From contig CAICTM010000115.1 in assembly GCA_903772945.1 (NCBI GenBank), positions 1 to 64,000 on the forward strand: DNA of 64,000 nucleotides, written 5' to 3'. Within the stretch, counting starts at the first letter, position 1, and every line of letters begins with the position of its first letter. This stretch comes from Seminavis robusta. Its lineage: Eukaryota; Bacillariophyta; Bacillariophyceae; Naviculales; Naviculaceae. Positions 50,385-61,674 of the stretch are shown here, one piece after another. The position numbers and the translations under genes were made by a program. Below the pieces are notes generated by a model, which searched no databases, was not told where the DNA came from, and worked only from the letters and a program-made list of their open reading frames with translations.

Positions 50385-52891
50385 ATGAAGGTCCTTTCTG
50401 CCCTTGTCGCTTACTACTGTCTGGCATGTACTAGTCTTGTTTCGTCCGAGCCTGGTTTGTTGGTGGGGAACACTCGTGGAGGAGATGAAATCCTTTTGTT
50501 TGGATTGGAAAGCGGTTCGGTTGAGCCGTTTGTGCTACCTGGTATCCTCGAAGCACCGGATCATATTGTGGAATATGGTGGTTACTACTACATTTCCACT
50601 GGAACCACGGTCAACACATCAGCCATTGCGCGAGTGCCCACTACCTTTGACAGTGGCGATGATGATGTCGAATTCTTTGCCTTTGGGGGAGGCTTGAAGC
50701 GACCGTACGGCTTTGATTTTGATGGCGCGATTCTGTACGTGGCCAGTTTCCTGACGGATCAAATTCTCATGTACTGGGCCGATTCGGGAGACTACCTGGG
50801 TGTCTTTGCGCAAGGCAACCGCACCGAAGAAGGACTCTGCAATGGTCCCAACCAAATTGAAATTTACGACGGCAAACTCTACATGACAACACAGGGAAGT
50901 TTTATTGATGAACTGGGAGACCTCAATTACGCGTTTGCCAGTCAGACGGTCGTGTACGATTTGGAAACGGGAGAAGGACAAGTCTTTATTCCGCAACCAG
51001 AACCCGACCCTGAAGGCATGGGATTCATTAGTATGTTGGGTTTGAAAATTGGCTGTGGCGATGAATCCATTTTAGACGATGATTGCACGGTTTATACCAC
51101 GGACTTTGCGGGAGGGTTGCGGTTGTATGCCTTTTCGACTCAAGAATTGATTGATTCGCAGTCCACTACGTATGCACCAGGAGCCGCCACGGGATCGTTG
51201 ACCTTGGGAGACGATGGCACCATTTATATTGCTGGTTTCGACTCGGAAGAGAGTGGCGCCATCATGTCCTTGATGCCTGATACGGATCCAACCAACACTG
51301 GGACCCTGTCCATCATCTACAGTAGTTCAATGGAAGACCTGGCTCGACCTGTTGGAATTCTATTTGTTGAATCGTTGGACGACGAGGAAAACTTTCCAGT
51401 TGGCCCTCCCGAGGTATCCGAAGACGAACTGGCGACGACGACAATGGCGCCATCACCTGCTCCCACTACAGCTGCCTTGGGGGAGTTGCTGGACTTTTTG
51501 GAAAGCAGCACATCGGGAGAGGTTTTGCAGGACAAGACTTCTCCTCAATATTCGGCTGCCATGTGGTTGGGAGAAAAAGACACTTCGGGGATGAGCGATG
51601 CAAAGGTGCTTCAAATGTATGCCCTGGCAACCTTCTATTATGCTTCAGGAGGTGACGATTGGAGCCTTTGTGGCGCGAACTCACTCAGTTGTGGTGACAC
51701 TCCTTGGTTGTCTGACGATAATGAGTGTAACTGGGCCTTTGTTAGTTGTGATGCTGATGGTGCCGTCGACCAGATTGCTTTTCGTGAGTTCTGAGTGAGA
51801 ATTGGCTGCATGGATTGACATCGCAGTTAAAATTTACTCAACTCCTTCTCGTTGAATTGCAGCTGCCAGCGGAAATGATTTGGTTGGAGTCTTGCCCCCA
51901 GAGCTTTCCCTCCTGTCTGGACTGAAGAGATTCCTCGCTCCTGAGAACTCTTTGAGTGGAGACTTGGATGTTGCTTTTGGGGGGTTGACCTCCTTGGAGA
52001 CACTTGCTATGCCTGATAATCGACTGTGGGGAACTATTCCTACTGGAATTCTCCGCAGCAACTCACAGCTCGGACTACTTGCTCTTGGAGGAAATCAGTT
52101 TTCTGGGACCATCCCGTCGGCTATTACTGGGGCTTCTATCCTCAGTGATCTACAACTGGACTATAATTCACTCACAGGAACCATCCCTGCGGATATTGGA
52201 AGCCTTCTGCGGCTGAGTGAGTTGATGAGGATGATCAATTCAGTTTTATTGGGGTGTAGTTGCTCATTCATGTCTTCCATTTCCGCAGCCAACATAGAGA
52301 TTCAGGGCAACAACTTCGCAGGGTCCGTTCCCAACGAGCTTTACTCCTTGAGCAGGCTAAAGACCTTATCAATTCGAGAGAATACTGGAATCAATGGTAC
52401 CATCAGTCCTTTGATTAGCCAGCTTACTGACTTGAATGTGTTGCAGCTTGGATTCACTCAGCTTCGTGGCACAATTCCCGATGAGATGTTTGCATTGACT
52501 GATTTGTCCGAGATGAATTTGGAAGGAGCTTCCTTCTCTGGAACCATCCCTGAGGAGATACGTTTGCTTAATGCCTCTTTGTTTGACCTTTACTTGAATG
52601 ACAATGCTTTCACTGGACCAGTGCCTGAGGCTTTTGACCACTTGACTGCTCTTGGTGCGTGCGTTGCTGAGCTCAAGGCATATACTCCCTTTTGTTTGGC
52701 TGCTGTTCGTTCTAACCTAGTGTTGCTCCTTCTTCCTCTCTGCAGAGACCCTGCAAATACAAGGGAATCAATTGACCGGCAGCATCTCAGCAGCTGTCTG
52801 TGCAGAACGTGGATTGCGATTCCAACAGTTGGCTACACTCATTGTGGACTGTAGTGTCGAATGTACTTGCTGTGATTTCTGTGAAGAATAA
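50385..52891 (+). CDS. Secreted propeller-like / leucine-rich-repeat protein, four exons
   Basis: Exons 50385-51783, 51863-52216, 52289-52654 and 52746-52891 join to 754 residues (introns 79, 72 and 91 bases). The ATG at 50385 has context GCCACCATGA and begins a signal peptide (MKVLSALVAYYCLACTSLVSS). The in-frame ATG at 50325 is less likely. Residues 25-340 contain repeated strand motifs (YGGYYYISTGTTV, FDFDGAILYVASFL, IEIYDGKLYMTTQ, LGDDGTIYIAGFD), suggesting a beta-propeller of the NHL/SMP-30 kind. After a short PT-rich linker, SLCGANSLSCGDTPW and CNWAFVSCDADG form an LRR N-cap, then about ten plant-type repeats (NxLxGTIPxxI). It ends in a Cys-rich CSVECTCCDFC. No membrane segment follows, so the protein is secreted. 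Ligand unknown. Confidence 0.85.
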
Positions 52892-53354
52892 ACTTCTAAA
52901 GACAACTTGCTTGTCTAGCTAGTCGCCAAATCAGCTCCGTCAAGTCTGCCTCGTGCTTGATCAACATGATGACAATGGCGTCCATTGAGCTAAGGATATG
53001 AACTACATGTATCTCTGTTGCAGATGGCTTTGCCGTAGTTCGAATCGTACCCATAGCACGTGACTTGTAATTCGTGGTCTTTGAGACGCATGTTGGACCA
53101 CCTAGCTATAGCAAGGCGGGCGCTCCCGTTTCCAATGCTAATCTAAAGAGATTTGGCAAAGAAGGCAAGGAGTCTTTACCTCGGCAGTCTTGCTGCCAGA
53201 GCCCTCAACCCCTTTAATTGTTTTTCCTGCTACGGTGGTCCCTGAAGGTATAAGGGTAGGGTTAGAATACAAATAAGTCAGCAAAAACTAAATAAGTATC
53301 CTAGGATGGTGCTTTTACACCAGCTAAAGCTATTTACATGCATTCTAGTAGTAG
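52892..53354. other. 3' flank, nothing recognised
   Basis: About 460 bases after the LRR gene. No frame, repeat or RNA signal that I can support. Confidence 0.5.
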
Positions 53355-53570
53355 AGGGTCTGCTTCTACCAGGAAAAACTCTAAAGCCAGCGAAAGCTAT
53401 ATAACTAGTATTCTAGCTAGCTAGGGTATCTGCTTCTAGCTTGCTATGGGAATCTGCTTCTAGCTAGGGGGAATCTGCTTCTAGCTAGCTAAGCGCAAGT
53501 TAAGCACTAGCTAAGCACTAGAGGTATCTGCTTCTAGCTAGCTAGCTAATAGGGGTATCTGCTTCTACAC
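53355..53570 (+). repeat. Spaced array of TCTGCTTCTAGCTAGC
   Basis: Six copies of a unit close to GGTATCTGCTTCTAGCTAGC begin near 53357, 53425, 53450, 53471, 53523 and 53555, with spacers of variable length that themselves contain CTAG tracts. Confidence 0.8.
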
Positions 53571-53884
53571 TGAAACCTTTTCTGCCGAGGTTACACAGCT
53601 CCGCTGGCTTATAAAATTTATTATAAAAAAACTGCGGACGAACACGCTAGCTAGCACGGGTTTACCGAGATTGATGGTACGTAGGTAAAACAGCGAAACA
53701 GAAAGATTCGATTCGATTCGATTCGTTTCCTCCAGTTTGTGTCAGTTTGGCTCTCGCACTTGTTTGTTTGCCTGCCCCTCGCTCGTGCGTCTGCCAGTCA
53801 AATCAGTTCCATTCTGGACGAATGCTTCCCAACAAGCAGAGAGAATAAGTGGGAGGATGGATGCATGAGACACTGTGGAAGGAT

Positions 53885-54132
53885 TTCTGGGGTCTGGTAA
53901 ATATTATATATATACCGTAGGCAACAGTTTCTTCGTCTCGTGCTACTACTCATCGCAACATTGGGCAGGCCGACAGAATCCATACGGTACGTGGAAGGAT
54001 CGATGCATGCTATGCATGCAATCATGTGGCAAGTAACGGTACCGTACCGTTCTCTGGGGTCTGGTGAATTGGTGGATGGCAGATTGGATCGCTCATCGTG
54101 AAATAAGCAGCCATTTCTTCGTCTCGTGCTGG
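53885..54132 (+). repeat. Diverged direct repeat of about 65-80 bases
   Basis: TTCTGGGGTCTGGTAAAT through GTTTCTTCGTCTCGTGCT (53885-53945) and TCTCTGGGGTCTGGTGAAT through CATTTCTTCGTCTCGTGCT (54051-54130), in the same order, separated by about 105 bases. Confidence 0.7.
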
Positions 54133-54348
54133 TCATCATCACCTTTCGCATACAGATAGATGCCGTTCCTATCAAGACTGCTCCAGACCGGATTTTTGCG
54201 TCGCTTTTCTGCCGTGTATCCAGTATGATATTGTTCAGAGAGGAATACCGGTAGCTACTGACACAGAAGAAAAACTCCACTAAAATCGGTCGAATATCTC
54301 GCGGGCCGACCGCATCCACTGCAGATTGATTGTCCCGTTCGTTTACGG

Positions 54349-55224
54349 TTAGGTGGTCGCAGTAGTAGTAGTAGTAATAGTAATATTTCCAATGAGTAGT
54401 AATGGCTCCAATCGTTTTCGTCGCTCGGGTGTCATGGTTCCCTTTTTGAGAAATTTGCGTTGACTGGCCCACCACGTTCCCAACTTGCGGCCCTGTTCCA
54501 CATGCCGTAACGGAACTTGGACGTGTCCGTGTCGTTGCTGATATTCTTCCAGCAATGCCACCATGTCGTTCCACGTTTGATGGTGCTGATTCCACGCGAC
54601 GCCCAAAGCTTCCAATTTGGCACGACGATTCAAGCTCATTTTGCCATTTCGCATGGCGGCGCGTTGCGTATTGAGCCAACTCCCGAGTTTGGCGTCGTGG
54701 TGTTGTTGTTGCCGTGGAAAATGGCCGTGTTTTTGACGAAATTCTTGTAGGCGTGTAAACATGTCATTCCAATGTTGTTGTTGCAGATCCCATGCCACTC
54801 CGGCTTGTTGGAGGCGAACGGCATATGTCGCAGAAAGTCGTTGTTGTTTGTACGCACGCCGTTGTTCCGACAACCATTCTCCCAAATGCCATCCGTCTTC
54901 TTCCACATGCCTCAATGGCACATGCACGTGACCTTCGCGTTGTTGATACACCATGAGCAAGTAAAACATGTACACCCAATACGAATCGCGGTCGATATAG
55001 TCGTCCGGATCGGGATCATCTGATAGAGTTGGACGACGATGACGAGGCAGGGAACCAATAGGTTGGAAAGAAGTAACAACACATCTTGATCTGGGGGATG
55101 CTGGGGCAATGAAAGAAGCTGACGCGTACACAGTTGGACTATAAGAGCTCAAGATCAGTAGTAGGAACCATGAAAAGACCACGCAAGAGCACGGCTGCCC
55201 CCTCATCCTTGGGTAGTCTAACAA
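54349..55224 (-). CDS. Stand-alone Helicase-associated (HA) repeat protein with signal peptide
   Basis: Single exon of 291 residues. A hydrophobic signal (CVVFSWFLLLILSSYSPTVYA) is followed by SASFIAPASPRSR, which resembles a diatom plastid import site (Ser/Ala-Phe then a basic, Ser-rich stretch), although Phe is not directly after a clear Ala cleavage site. Three HA repeats follow at about residues 82-145, 148-207 and 208-272. Each shows a W-x(2)-(M/Y)-x(2)-L-x(2)-Y/F opening, a GHVHVPLRH or GHFPRQQQHH core and a LGxWLxxQR end, then a helix ending LEALGVAW. HA domains occur at the C-terminus of some bacterial helicases; diatoms and other stramenopiles have many stand-alone arrays of unknown function. 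The last residues are a Thr run (ITITTTTTATT) encoded by a short trinucleotide repeat. Confidence 0.85.
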   Translation of the reverse strand: MLDYPRMRGQPCSCVVFSWFLLLILSSYSPTVYASASFIAPASPRSRCVVTSFQPIGSLPRHRRPTLSDDPDPDDYIDRDSYWVYMFYLLMVYQQREGHVHVPLRHVEEDGWHLGEWLSEQRRAYKQQRLSATYAVRLQQAGVAWDLQQQHWNDMFTRLQEFRQKHGHFPRQQQHHDAKLGSWLNTQRAAMRNGKMSLNRRAKLEALGVAWNQHHQTWNDMVALLEEYQQRHGHVQVPLRHVEQGRKLGTWWASQRKFLKKGTMTPERRKRLEPLLLIGNITITTTTTATT

Positions 55225-56053
55225 TAATGAGATGATGGGGGTTGGCGGTCACTGACGTCAAAGAGGCAAAATGACTGCATGTCTCGCTGTCAAAGATTGA
55301 ATCATTCGTCGATAATTAATTGTGAGAGTATACAGCTCGCCTGACCTGTGGGAATGATGTGCTTTTTGACCAGCAGGTCGATCGTGGTTGCGAGAGTGGA
55401 CAGTACATGTACGACTGTACGCTGGATCCGGAACAATCATTGTCTTATTGGACCCAGCCAGTGAAGCAGTGAACCTGTCTTGCCTCGATCGATGATCCAG
55501 CCGCCACCTCCTTGCTCGCACCAAGCTGCGCAAGAATTACCACTGGTAAGCATGCAGCACAGAGAGTTCTAGCACGGTAGGGCTGGCTGAATAGTAGCGT
55601 ACCACCGTAGAGACGTCCAGAAAGAAATGATGCGATTCCTTGTCTGGCTGCCGTGTAGCTATAACGTGCTGTGGAAGCAACCGGCTCAATCTCGGACTCT
55701 GAATAACGGGATAGTATACAGCATTCGCTCACCGCCTTCATGCCGTGACAACCGCATGCAGCTAGCAATGATGCCATCGCTCCTTCCCTGGCCGACTTTT
55801 TCGCGGTCAAGTCAACGTCCTGCTGATCACGCAGTATCGTAGTATCGGTAGTGATATCTCCGCCATGGGCAAAAACTAGCCATGCACGAGTATCGTTTTA
55901 AAAGATCCCAATGATGGAGGCAGATGCTGCAATCACTGGGCCTTCCTGAGCGACCGGCGAGTGACTATCATACTCTTTTAGCTAGCTAGCTATCAAGTTA
56001 GTGTAGGAAAAGAAAATTTTCAAGTGGCAAACAGAGTTTATTTTTTAGTATGA
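55225..56053. other. No gene seen
   Basis: About 830 bases. A reverse open frame at 55445-55810 has no support. Holds the promoter of the HA-repeat gene and the 3' flank of the CAP gene. Confidence 0.5.
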
Positions 56054-56758
56054 TTATCCTCTGTAGATCTGGCACATGTAAAGCTCTCCATCAGGGCCTT
56101 TGGCGGTGCCCATTCCAAATGAGATATACCTTCGGTCAATCATGTTATTGTAGTCTCCTCGCTTCTCCAACATCTTGCCATGCATGTGTTGTGTTGACTG
56201 TCCCTTTGTGACATTGGATCCTATTCTTCGACTGGGTTTGCCAAGGCGTGCGACAACGTCGGCAGGATCTGGATGAAAGGCACTTTCTTCCTTGGCAGCC
56301 ATTTGTTGTGCATGCCACCGGGCCACTTCGTCCAGTTCGGGAGATCTCCTCAACGGAGGTACATTGCGCTTGGCTCGGATGCGGTTGACCATGACGTGGT
56401 TGCTGGTGAAAAAACTGGTTTTGGGTAGTTCCTTGGCGCGGGCCATGGTGATGTTCAAGTTGCGTTGTTCGTCTTCTCGGGTCTCGGGAGCAATCTTGAC
56501 TGGGACGCCTTTGGCTCGTTGCGCCATTAGTACTTCTTTGGCCACCAGAGGTGCATGTCGGTGGTGACCACGGCAGTCGGAAGAATTCCAGCTATCGTCC
56601 ATGGTGTCCTCTTCCATGGAGGTTTCGGTAAGATCAGTTTCCCATCTAGGAATGGCCGTGAAGTATTTGCCATCGACGGAAATGCGTTCTTGCTTTCCCT
56701 TTGACTTTTGTGCCTTGGATTTCTTCATGAAGATCTTGGAGAGTCGGATGCGGACCAT
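56054..56758 (-). CDS. Intracellular-type CAP (SCP/PR-1) domain protein
   Basis: I choose the ATG at 56758 (context GACCATATT on the forward strand, MVRIRLSKIF), giving 234 residues; the frame upstream opens only with a GTG. The N-terminus is basic (FMKKSKAQKSKGKQ) without a signal peptide, which is unusual because most CAP proteins are secreted. The CAP domain covers about residues 108-234: NHVMVNRIRAKRNVPPLRRS, then LDEVARWHAQQMAAKE, and the C-terminal YISFGMGTAKGPDGELYMCQIY block that ends the family fold. The spacing is that of the short, bacterial-like CAP domain. Conserved His residues of the CAP cavity may be in WHAQQM and FHPDP. Role unknown. A low-complexity acidic DLTETSMEEDTMDDS lies between the basic start and the domain. 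Confidence 0.75.
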   Translation of the reverse strand: MVRIRLSKIFMKKSKAQKSKGKQERISVDGKYFTAIPRWETDLTETSMEEDTMDDSWNSSDCRGHHRHAPLVAKEVLMAQRAKGVPVKIAPETREDEQRNLNITMARAKELPKTSFFTSNHVMVNRIRAKRNVPPLRRSPELDEVARWHAQQMAAKEESAFHPDPADVVARLGKPSRRIGSNVTKGQSTQHMHGKMLEKRGDYNNMIDRRYISFGMGTAKGPDGELYMCQIYRG

Positions 56759-57640
56759 ATTGTGTGTGGTTGTTGTTTTTTCGTTGCTGGTGTTTTGGTT
56801 TTGTGAGCTTGATGAAACGGACACAACTTGATTTCAGAAAGACAAGTCTAAAACTAACTGAAGGCAAGCATGCAACCTCCAAGCACCGCGATCCTGACTG
56901 GGTTAATTTGTCTTGATGAGTGCCAAGACCACTCCCGTGAAGAGTCACGGGAAAAAGTTGAGCCTGAGTACAACATTTTTGCTTCAACTCCCTGGGACAG
57001 ATTGAGTTGTGAAAGCTTGGGTACAATCAATTTTCTACATTATTGCTGCAGATTCTTCCCAGCCATTTTAAATAACGGGGAGATGAGGCATCCTGCACAA
57101 TTCCGACGTGAACTTCAGACGTGACCTGGCTAGCTCTGGCACTCGAATTCTTCACAAGAGCAACGCACATTTTAATGCATACTGCGTACTAAAAATATCT
57201 ACCTACGGTACGCCAATGTACATGTCATGTAGTACGGCACGATACCGGTCGCCGCACACCGCACCTTGCATGCAGCGCAGTGGAAAACAGCTTTACATGG
57301 GTAGATGGAGTATCATTAGATTTACTGCAAAAAATTTAATTTACCTGTACGCACAATCGGGTTTACCTCAGCTTCTAAATTTCAATTTGTCTTCAGTCAG
57401 GGGAGAACAGACCCATCTGTGCCGAGCTACCGTATCGGTACCAGTAGTAGAGCGTAGCATTGTGCTTGGGAGGTTTACGGCACAGCGGCTTGTACCTACT
57501 GGAAGGTGGTACCATTGATGAATCCCGCATGGGCCGACTCATCAGAATAAAACACGTGCTGAGTGACGTCATGCTGTTTTGCCGGGCTGGCGTTTCAACC
57601 GCAATTTGGAGTGATCGCCAATTGAACACGGGACTCAGTT
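56759..57640. other. Promoter of the CAP gene and left flank of the transposon
   Basis: About 880 bases with no supported gene. The left boundary of the transposon-like unit could not be fixed more exactly than the start of its repeat array. Confidence 0.45.
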
Positions 57641-57757
57641 TTGTTCATCACCCATTCATCACCCGTCATCACAATTCATCGCCATTCATCACATTTTCAA
57701 CCACCATTCATCACGGTCAACTCCAATTCATCACGAATTCATCACGGATTCATCACC
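57641..57757 (+). repeat. Left array of TTCATCAC motif
   Basis: About eight copies of (A)TTCATCAC with spacers of 2-10 bases, including CCATTCATCACATTTTCAAC. The last copy runs into the start codon of the first element gene (ATCACCATG at 57758). Confidence 0.85.
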
Positions 57758-58671
57758 ATGTCAACACATGAAATGGAGACCGATGGTGCTTCTAACAGCA
57801 ACACCAACAACACCAACAACACCAACAACACCAACAACACCAACAACACCAACAACACCAACAACAACACTGTGGATGCCTCGGACAGTCTTGTTGAGTG
57901 TGCCATGGGTGTTCAGTGGAAGAAATCGAAGACAAAAGCTATGCTCAGAGCCAACATCTTGATCAAGAACATCACAGCTGAAACGAACCTTCGAGAGCTC
58001 TATGACAGCATGCCACAGTACAATCAGTGGCCATGGCAGCAGTTCAGCCGAAACACCAAGTCATTGATAACTTCTTGCAACAACCCCAACAGCAAGTCGC
58101 AAAATGGAAGAACAGTCCAGCCAGAGAACAGCTCAGAGCTGATGTCATCTCTGGAAAAGTCAATGATTCCATGGATCCAAGTGATGTCCATGCGAGCAGA
58201 CTTGAATATCAGCAGTACGCACTCAGCAATTTTACAGGGTATTTGGAGACCATGATTAAATCGATCCTTGCAGATTTTGAAAGGATGGCCGTGGACTGTG
58301 AAGCATACGGTCATGACATTGCAATCATCCACCAAAGGTGGGAGGACAATGCACCCACAACACAGAGGCCTTGGCACAGAACAATCTGCCCGAAAAAGCT
58401 GAAAGAAGATGTTGATACTGGAAAACATTTGGTGATCGACCGTGATACTGGAAAGAAAATCTCGGCCAAGAAGCTTCGTCAGTCGAGACACTGCTACAAG
58501 GAGTTCGATCTCAAAGTTTTTCGCAAACATCTTTATCAAGAGATTGACAAAAGGGGCAAAGTGGATGTTCGCATGTCAAAAAAGCGATTTAGGATCAAAC
58601 CTCCACCTGATGTTCAATTTGATGTTGTTGGCAATGAACCTAAGCGTACGAAAACTACAGCAGTTGTCTAG
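57758..58671 (+). pseudogene. First transposon gene, unknown product, frameshifted
   Basis: Starts at ATG 57758. The first 35 codons include an NTN repeat (AACACCAAC units, 57800-57868). Then SLVECAMGVQWKKSKTKAM and NLRELYDSMPQYNQ read to about 58022. Here the frame changes: from 58027 the neighbouring frame reads AAVQPKHQVIDNFL, then LRADVISGKVNDSM, then RLEYQQYALSNFTGYLETM and ends KTTAVV-stop at 58671. The two frames differ by one base and no intron fits. The C-terminal half is basic with KKISAKKLRQSRHCYKEF, suggesting nucleic-acid binding. No family recognised; it may be an accessory protein of the element. Confidence 0.6.
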
Positions 58672-58832
58672 ATGAAAGATACGGCGGCATAGGATAGGAT
58701 TGCAGCTTTTACATTAACCAAACTGTTACTACTTTTATTTTTCTGTTATACTATTTTCCTCGTTTGTTTTGCTTGTCTTCTTCTTATTTGTTGCCACCAA
58801 TACCACAATACTCTACTGGTCTGGCTGGTTGT

Positions 58833-61354
58833 TCAGGCTTCGACTGTGCTGCTATCATAAAACCCGTCTTGTTCATCAGTAAAAGCTCCAGAGCTGACAG
58901 TGTGGATGCTGTGATTGATGTCATTGTTCAGATCATCAGTGAGCTGATCGATTCTCGTAAACGTGTCACCAGAACCGCCTTTGGTGTGTGTCAAGTCAGC
59001 ATCATTGACGACTTTCTGATTCATTTTTGCTGCGAAAGCTCTCTTCTTATCAATTGTTGCCTGTCGCTTTAAGCTTGACATGTTTACACGAGACTGGACT
59101 CGAGCACTAGTGGCAGAATGCACTGTCGGCTTGAACAGCTTGAGACGTTCCTTCTCGACGTTTTCGATGTTGTTGTCATCCGTGAGGAAAGTGTACACAC
59201 TTTCTGCTCCTGCTGTTCCATCTGCCGTGGGTGTATGGAATTCGAAATCGACATTCGAGCCTTGAGAAGAAGACGATCCAAGAGGCACTTGATGAGGGCC
59301 TCCAACAATAAACTCGTTTGTAGTGTTGGTTTGAGGAGGGCCACCTCTCATTACGGAGGTCGCAGTGCTTCCAGTAATGGCACTGCCCCCACCCTCAGAT
59401 CCACCAGGCTGAACAGTCATCCACTGCTGCATCTGCTGCTGCATCTGCTGCTGCATCTGCTGCTGCATCCTATTGCGTTCCTCTTGCATCGCCTTGTACA
59501 TGTCTTGCTTCATCTGTTCCTGCATCTGCTGCTGCTCTTGGAGATACTGTTGCTGCATCTGCTGCTGCAGCTGTTCTTGCTCTTGACGGTACTGTTGTTT
59601 CAAACGTTGCTGTGCCTGAGAGTATGGATGAAGCAAGTCTGTGAGTTGAAAGTTTGAATACAATTGGTTAAGCAGTGGTGGACAACAATGAGAAATGCAA
59701 AAGAAGAGCTCCAAAGAGATAAAGAAGTGCGTGGGCAGATGGAGACAGAACATAAAAAGATTGTGCTGCAGGCATCAGCCCGCACACATCTTTACCTCTT
59801 TGAAGCTTTTATGCATTTCTCATTTGTATGTCAGCACTGTCCAGCACAAAGCGCCAAGCAACCCACAGACTCACCTTCAACTGCTCAGCTCTCTGCCGAG
59901 CTTTCTGCCGTAAGCTGTTCTGCGCTGCTGTGCAAGCTGTTGAGCAAGCTGCCTGCTGCTGGGCAAACTGCTGCTGCTGCGGGGGGGGTGAGTGCCCTGT
60001 GCATGCTTGCTCCCAAGCCACTGTATCCGTTCATAGTAGCTTGGACTCTTGTCTGTTTGCTCGGCACAACTGGTACTCTCTTGATGCTGCATCCAGCAAA
60101 AGCATTGGCAAGAGTGTGTTCTTCTTCCTCCATTGCATTCAGCATTCTTGGCCTTTCTTCGACAACGCGGAGATCAAAGAAGCCAGGGATATGGAGCTGT
60201 GTCATGAGAGGACCACCACCAGGTTGCTTCGTAGAGACGCTGACTTCTCGGAGTCTGAATTGGACTCTCTGGTCTTTTGCCGGAGCCATCGGCTGAGCAC
60301 TGATCATGTCGCTGGTACAGGCAATGTTCTGCGAGCGGAAATCAATAAGAATGGACGTGATGTGCCTCGAAGGATCACCAGCAACAGCAGTTGCCCACAA
60401 GCCAATGAGATGTCTTTGTTGGCACACAAGGTTTCTGTTCCACGGCAAAGACTTCATCATGATGATTCAAAAAGATTGAGGCCAGATTGTGCTTTGTAGA
60501 AGAGAAAGGCTGTCCATTCAACACTAACCAGCCATTGAAATGTGTATAATCATTCAAATCGAGCAGATTCATGACGTTGATCTTGAGCTTATGAGCAACA
60601 GCAGTGCAGAAGGTGTTGAACGTAGATGCTGTCTTGGATCTTTATCTGCGCATGATACCCTCACGTGGCTCTCTGGATAGTCGGTGTTCAATGAGACCTG
60701 ATAGTCAGTCTGCTCATACGCATCATCAAAGCTTGTGAAGAGATTGGACGAGATGGCTGCAGCAGGAGACTTCATACCCACCGGAATTTTCGGCTTGTTC
60801 TTGCGGACCGGTGTGCCAGTTGGACCAGTTTGTTCAGTCATCTTCTTGTTGGTGGAACGCTTGATTGGTGGAGGGATGCGACGACTTGGATCTACTTCTT
60901 GTGCTGGCGGTGACTTCTTCTTCTTCGTCTTGCTTTTCTTTGCTGTTGCTGAGCGGGTAACACGTTGATCTTGAATCTCCTTGGTTGGCTCTGTTGCGTC
61001 TTCGCCAAACTTGCCGGTGTCGGTGTCAGCTTCTGTGCCCCACAAAGACTGCAGCTTTGAAGGACTGTCTTCAGTAGGATCCAATGACTCTAGTTGGGGC
61101 TCTTCTTCCTTTTGTTGGTCTGGAAACGTGTTGGTGATGAGTGCTTTCTGTGCTTGGGCGTACTGCTTGTAGTAGTCTTGTGGTTTCTCCTTTTTCATAC
61201 GCTGCAGATAGTGGTACCTGTTCCTCGTTGGGCTCCGAAACTGGCCGCCGTACAACTCAGGACGAAGCTTAACAATATCGTCACAGGTAGACGACTTGTT
61301 TTCTTCGATGTCCTTGAATAGTTTTGCTTTGGTTTCGTCGGATAATGATGGCAT
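58833..61354 (-). pseudogene. Second transposon gene: basic N-terminus and Gln-rich coiled coil, broken
   Basis: Reads from ATG 61354 (MPSLSDETKAKLFKDIEEN), then a Lys/Pro-rich linker (KKSKTKKKKSPPAQE), in one frame to about 60660. It continues in other frames: LLDLNDYTHFNGWLVLNG (60572-60430), then LIGLWATAVAGDPSRH (to about 59990), with shifts near 60650, 60430 and at a C8 run (59983-59990). A likely real intron (donor GTGAGT at 59874, acceptor CTCAG at 59616) joins RQRAEQLK to AQQRLKQQ, extending a Gln-rich coiled coil (QQQMQQQ, QEQMKQDM) that ends in a Ser/Gly-rich tail at 58833. The first shift might instead be a short intron. The N-terminal helical block could be a DNA-binding domain such as accompanies Harbinger transposases, but I cannot show it. 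Confidence 0.55.
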
Positions 61355-61674
61355 GATGGATGAATGCTTCAAACAAAATGCATGAATCCAGACCGGAAAT
61401 GTTCTTTGGCGTCAGATTTTTGTGATAAAGGTTGGTTCAAATTCATGGCCGGTAGGTGGAGAGTTGGCACCTAACGTGTCCTTTAAATACTCAAACTTAT
61501 TATTTATTCATATCATTTATACAAGAGCAAGCAACTACTTTCTGTACTTAGAACACCGACAGAGCCGGCTATCGGAATGCAAACGTCATTGGGCGCCAGA
61601 TCCTTTTCTGGTCATTTTTTGGCGCATTTCTTGCTTTGCTCTTGCTTTTTACAATAACCATTCCCACGACCACT

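Noticed and set aside
59118-59657. Forward Leu/His-rich frame antisense to the coiled-coil gene
   Set aside because: Arises from the CTG/CAG repeats that encode Gln on the other strand.
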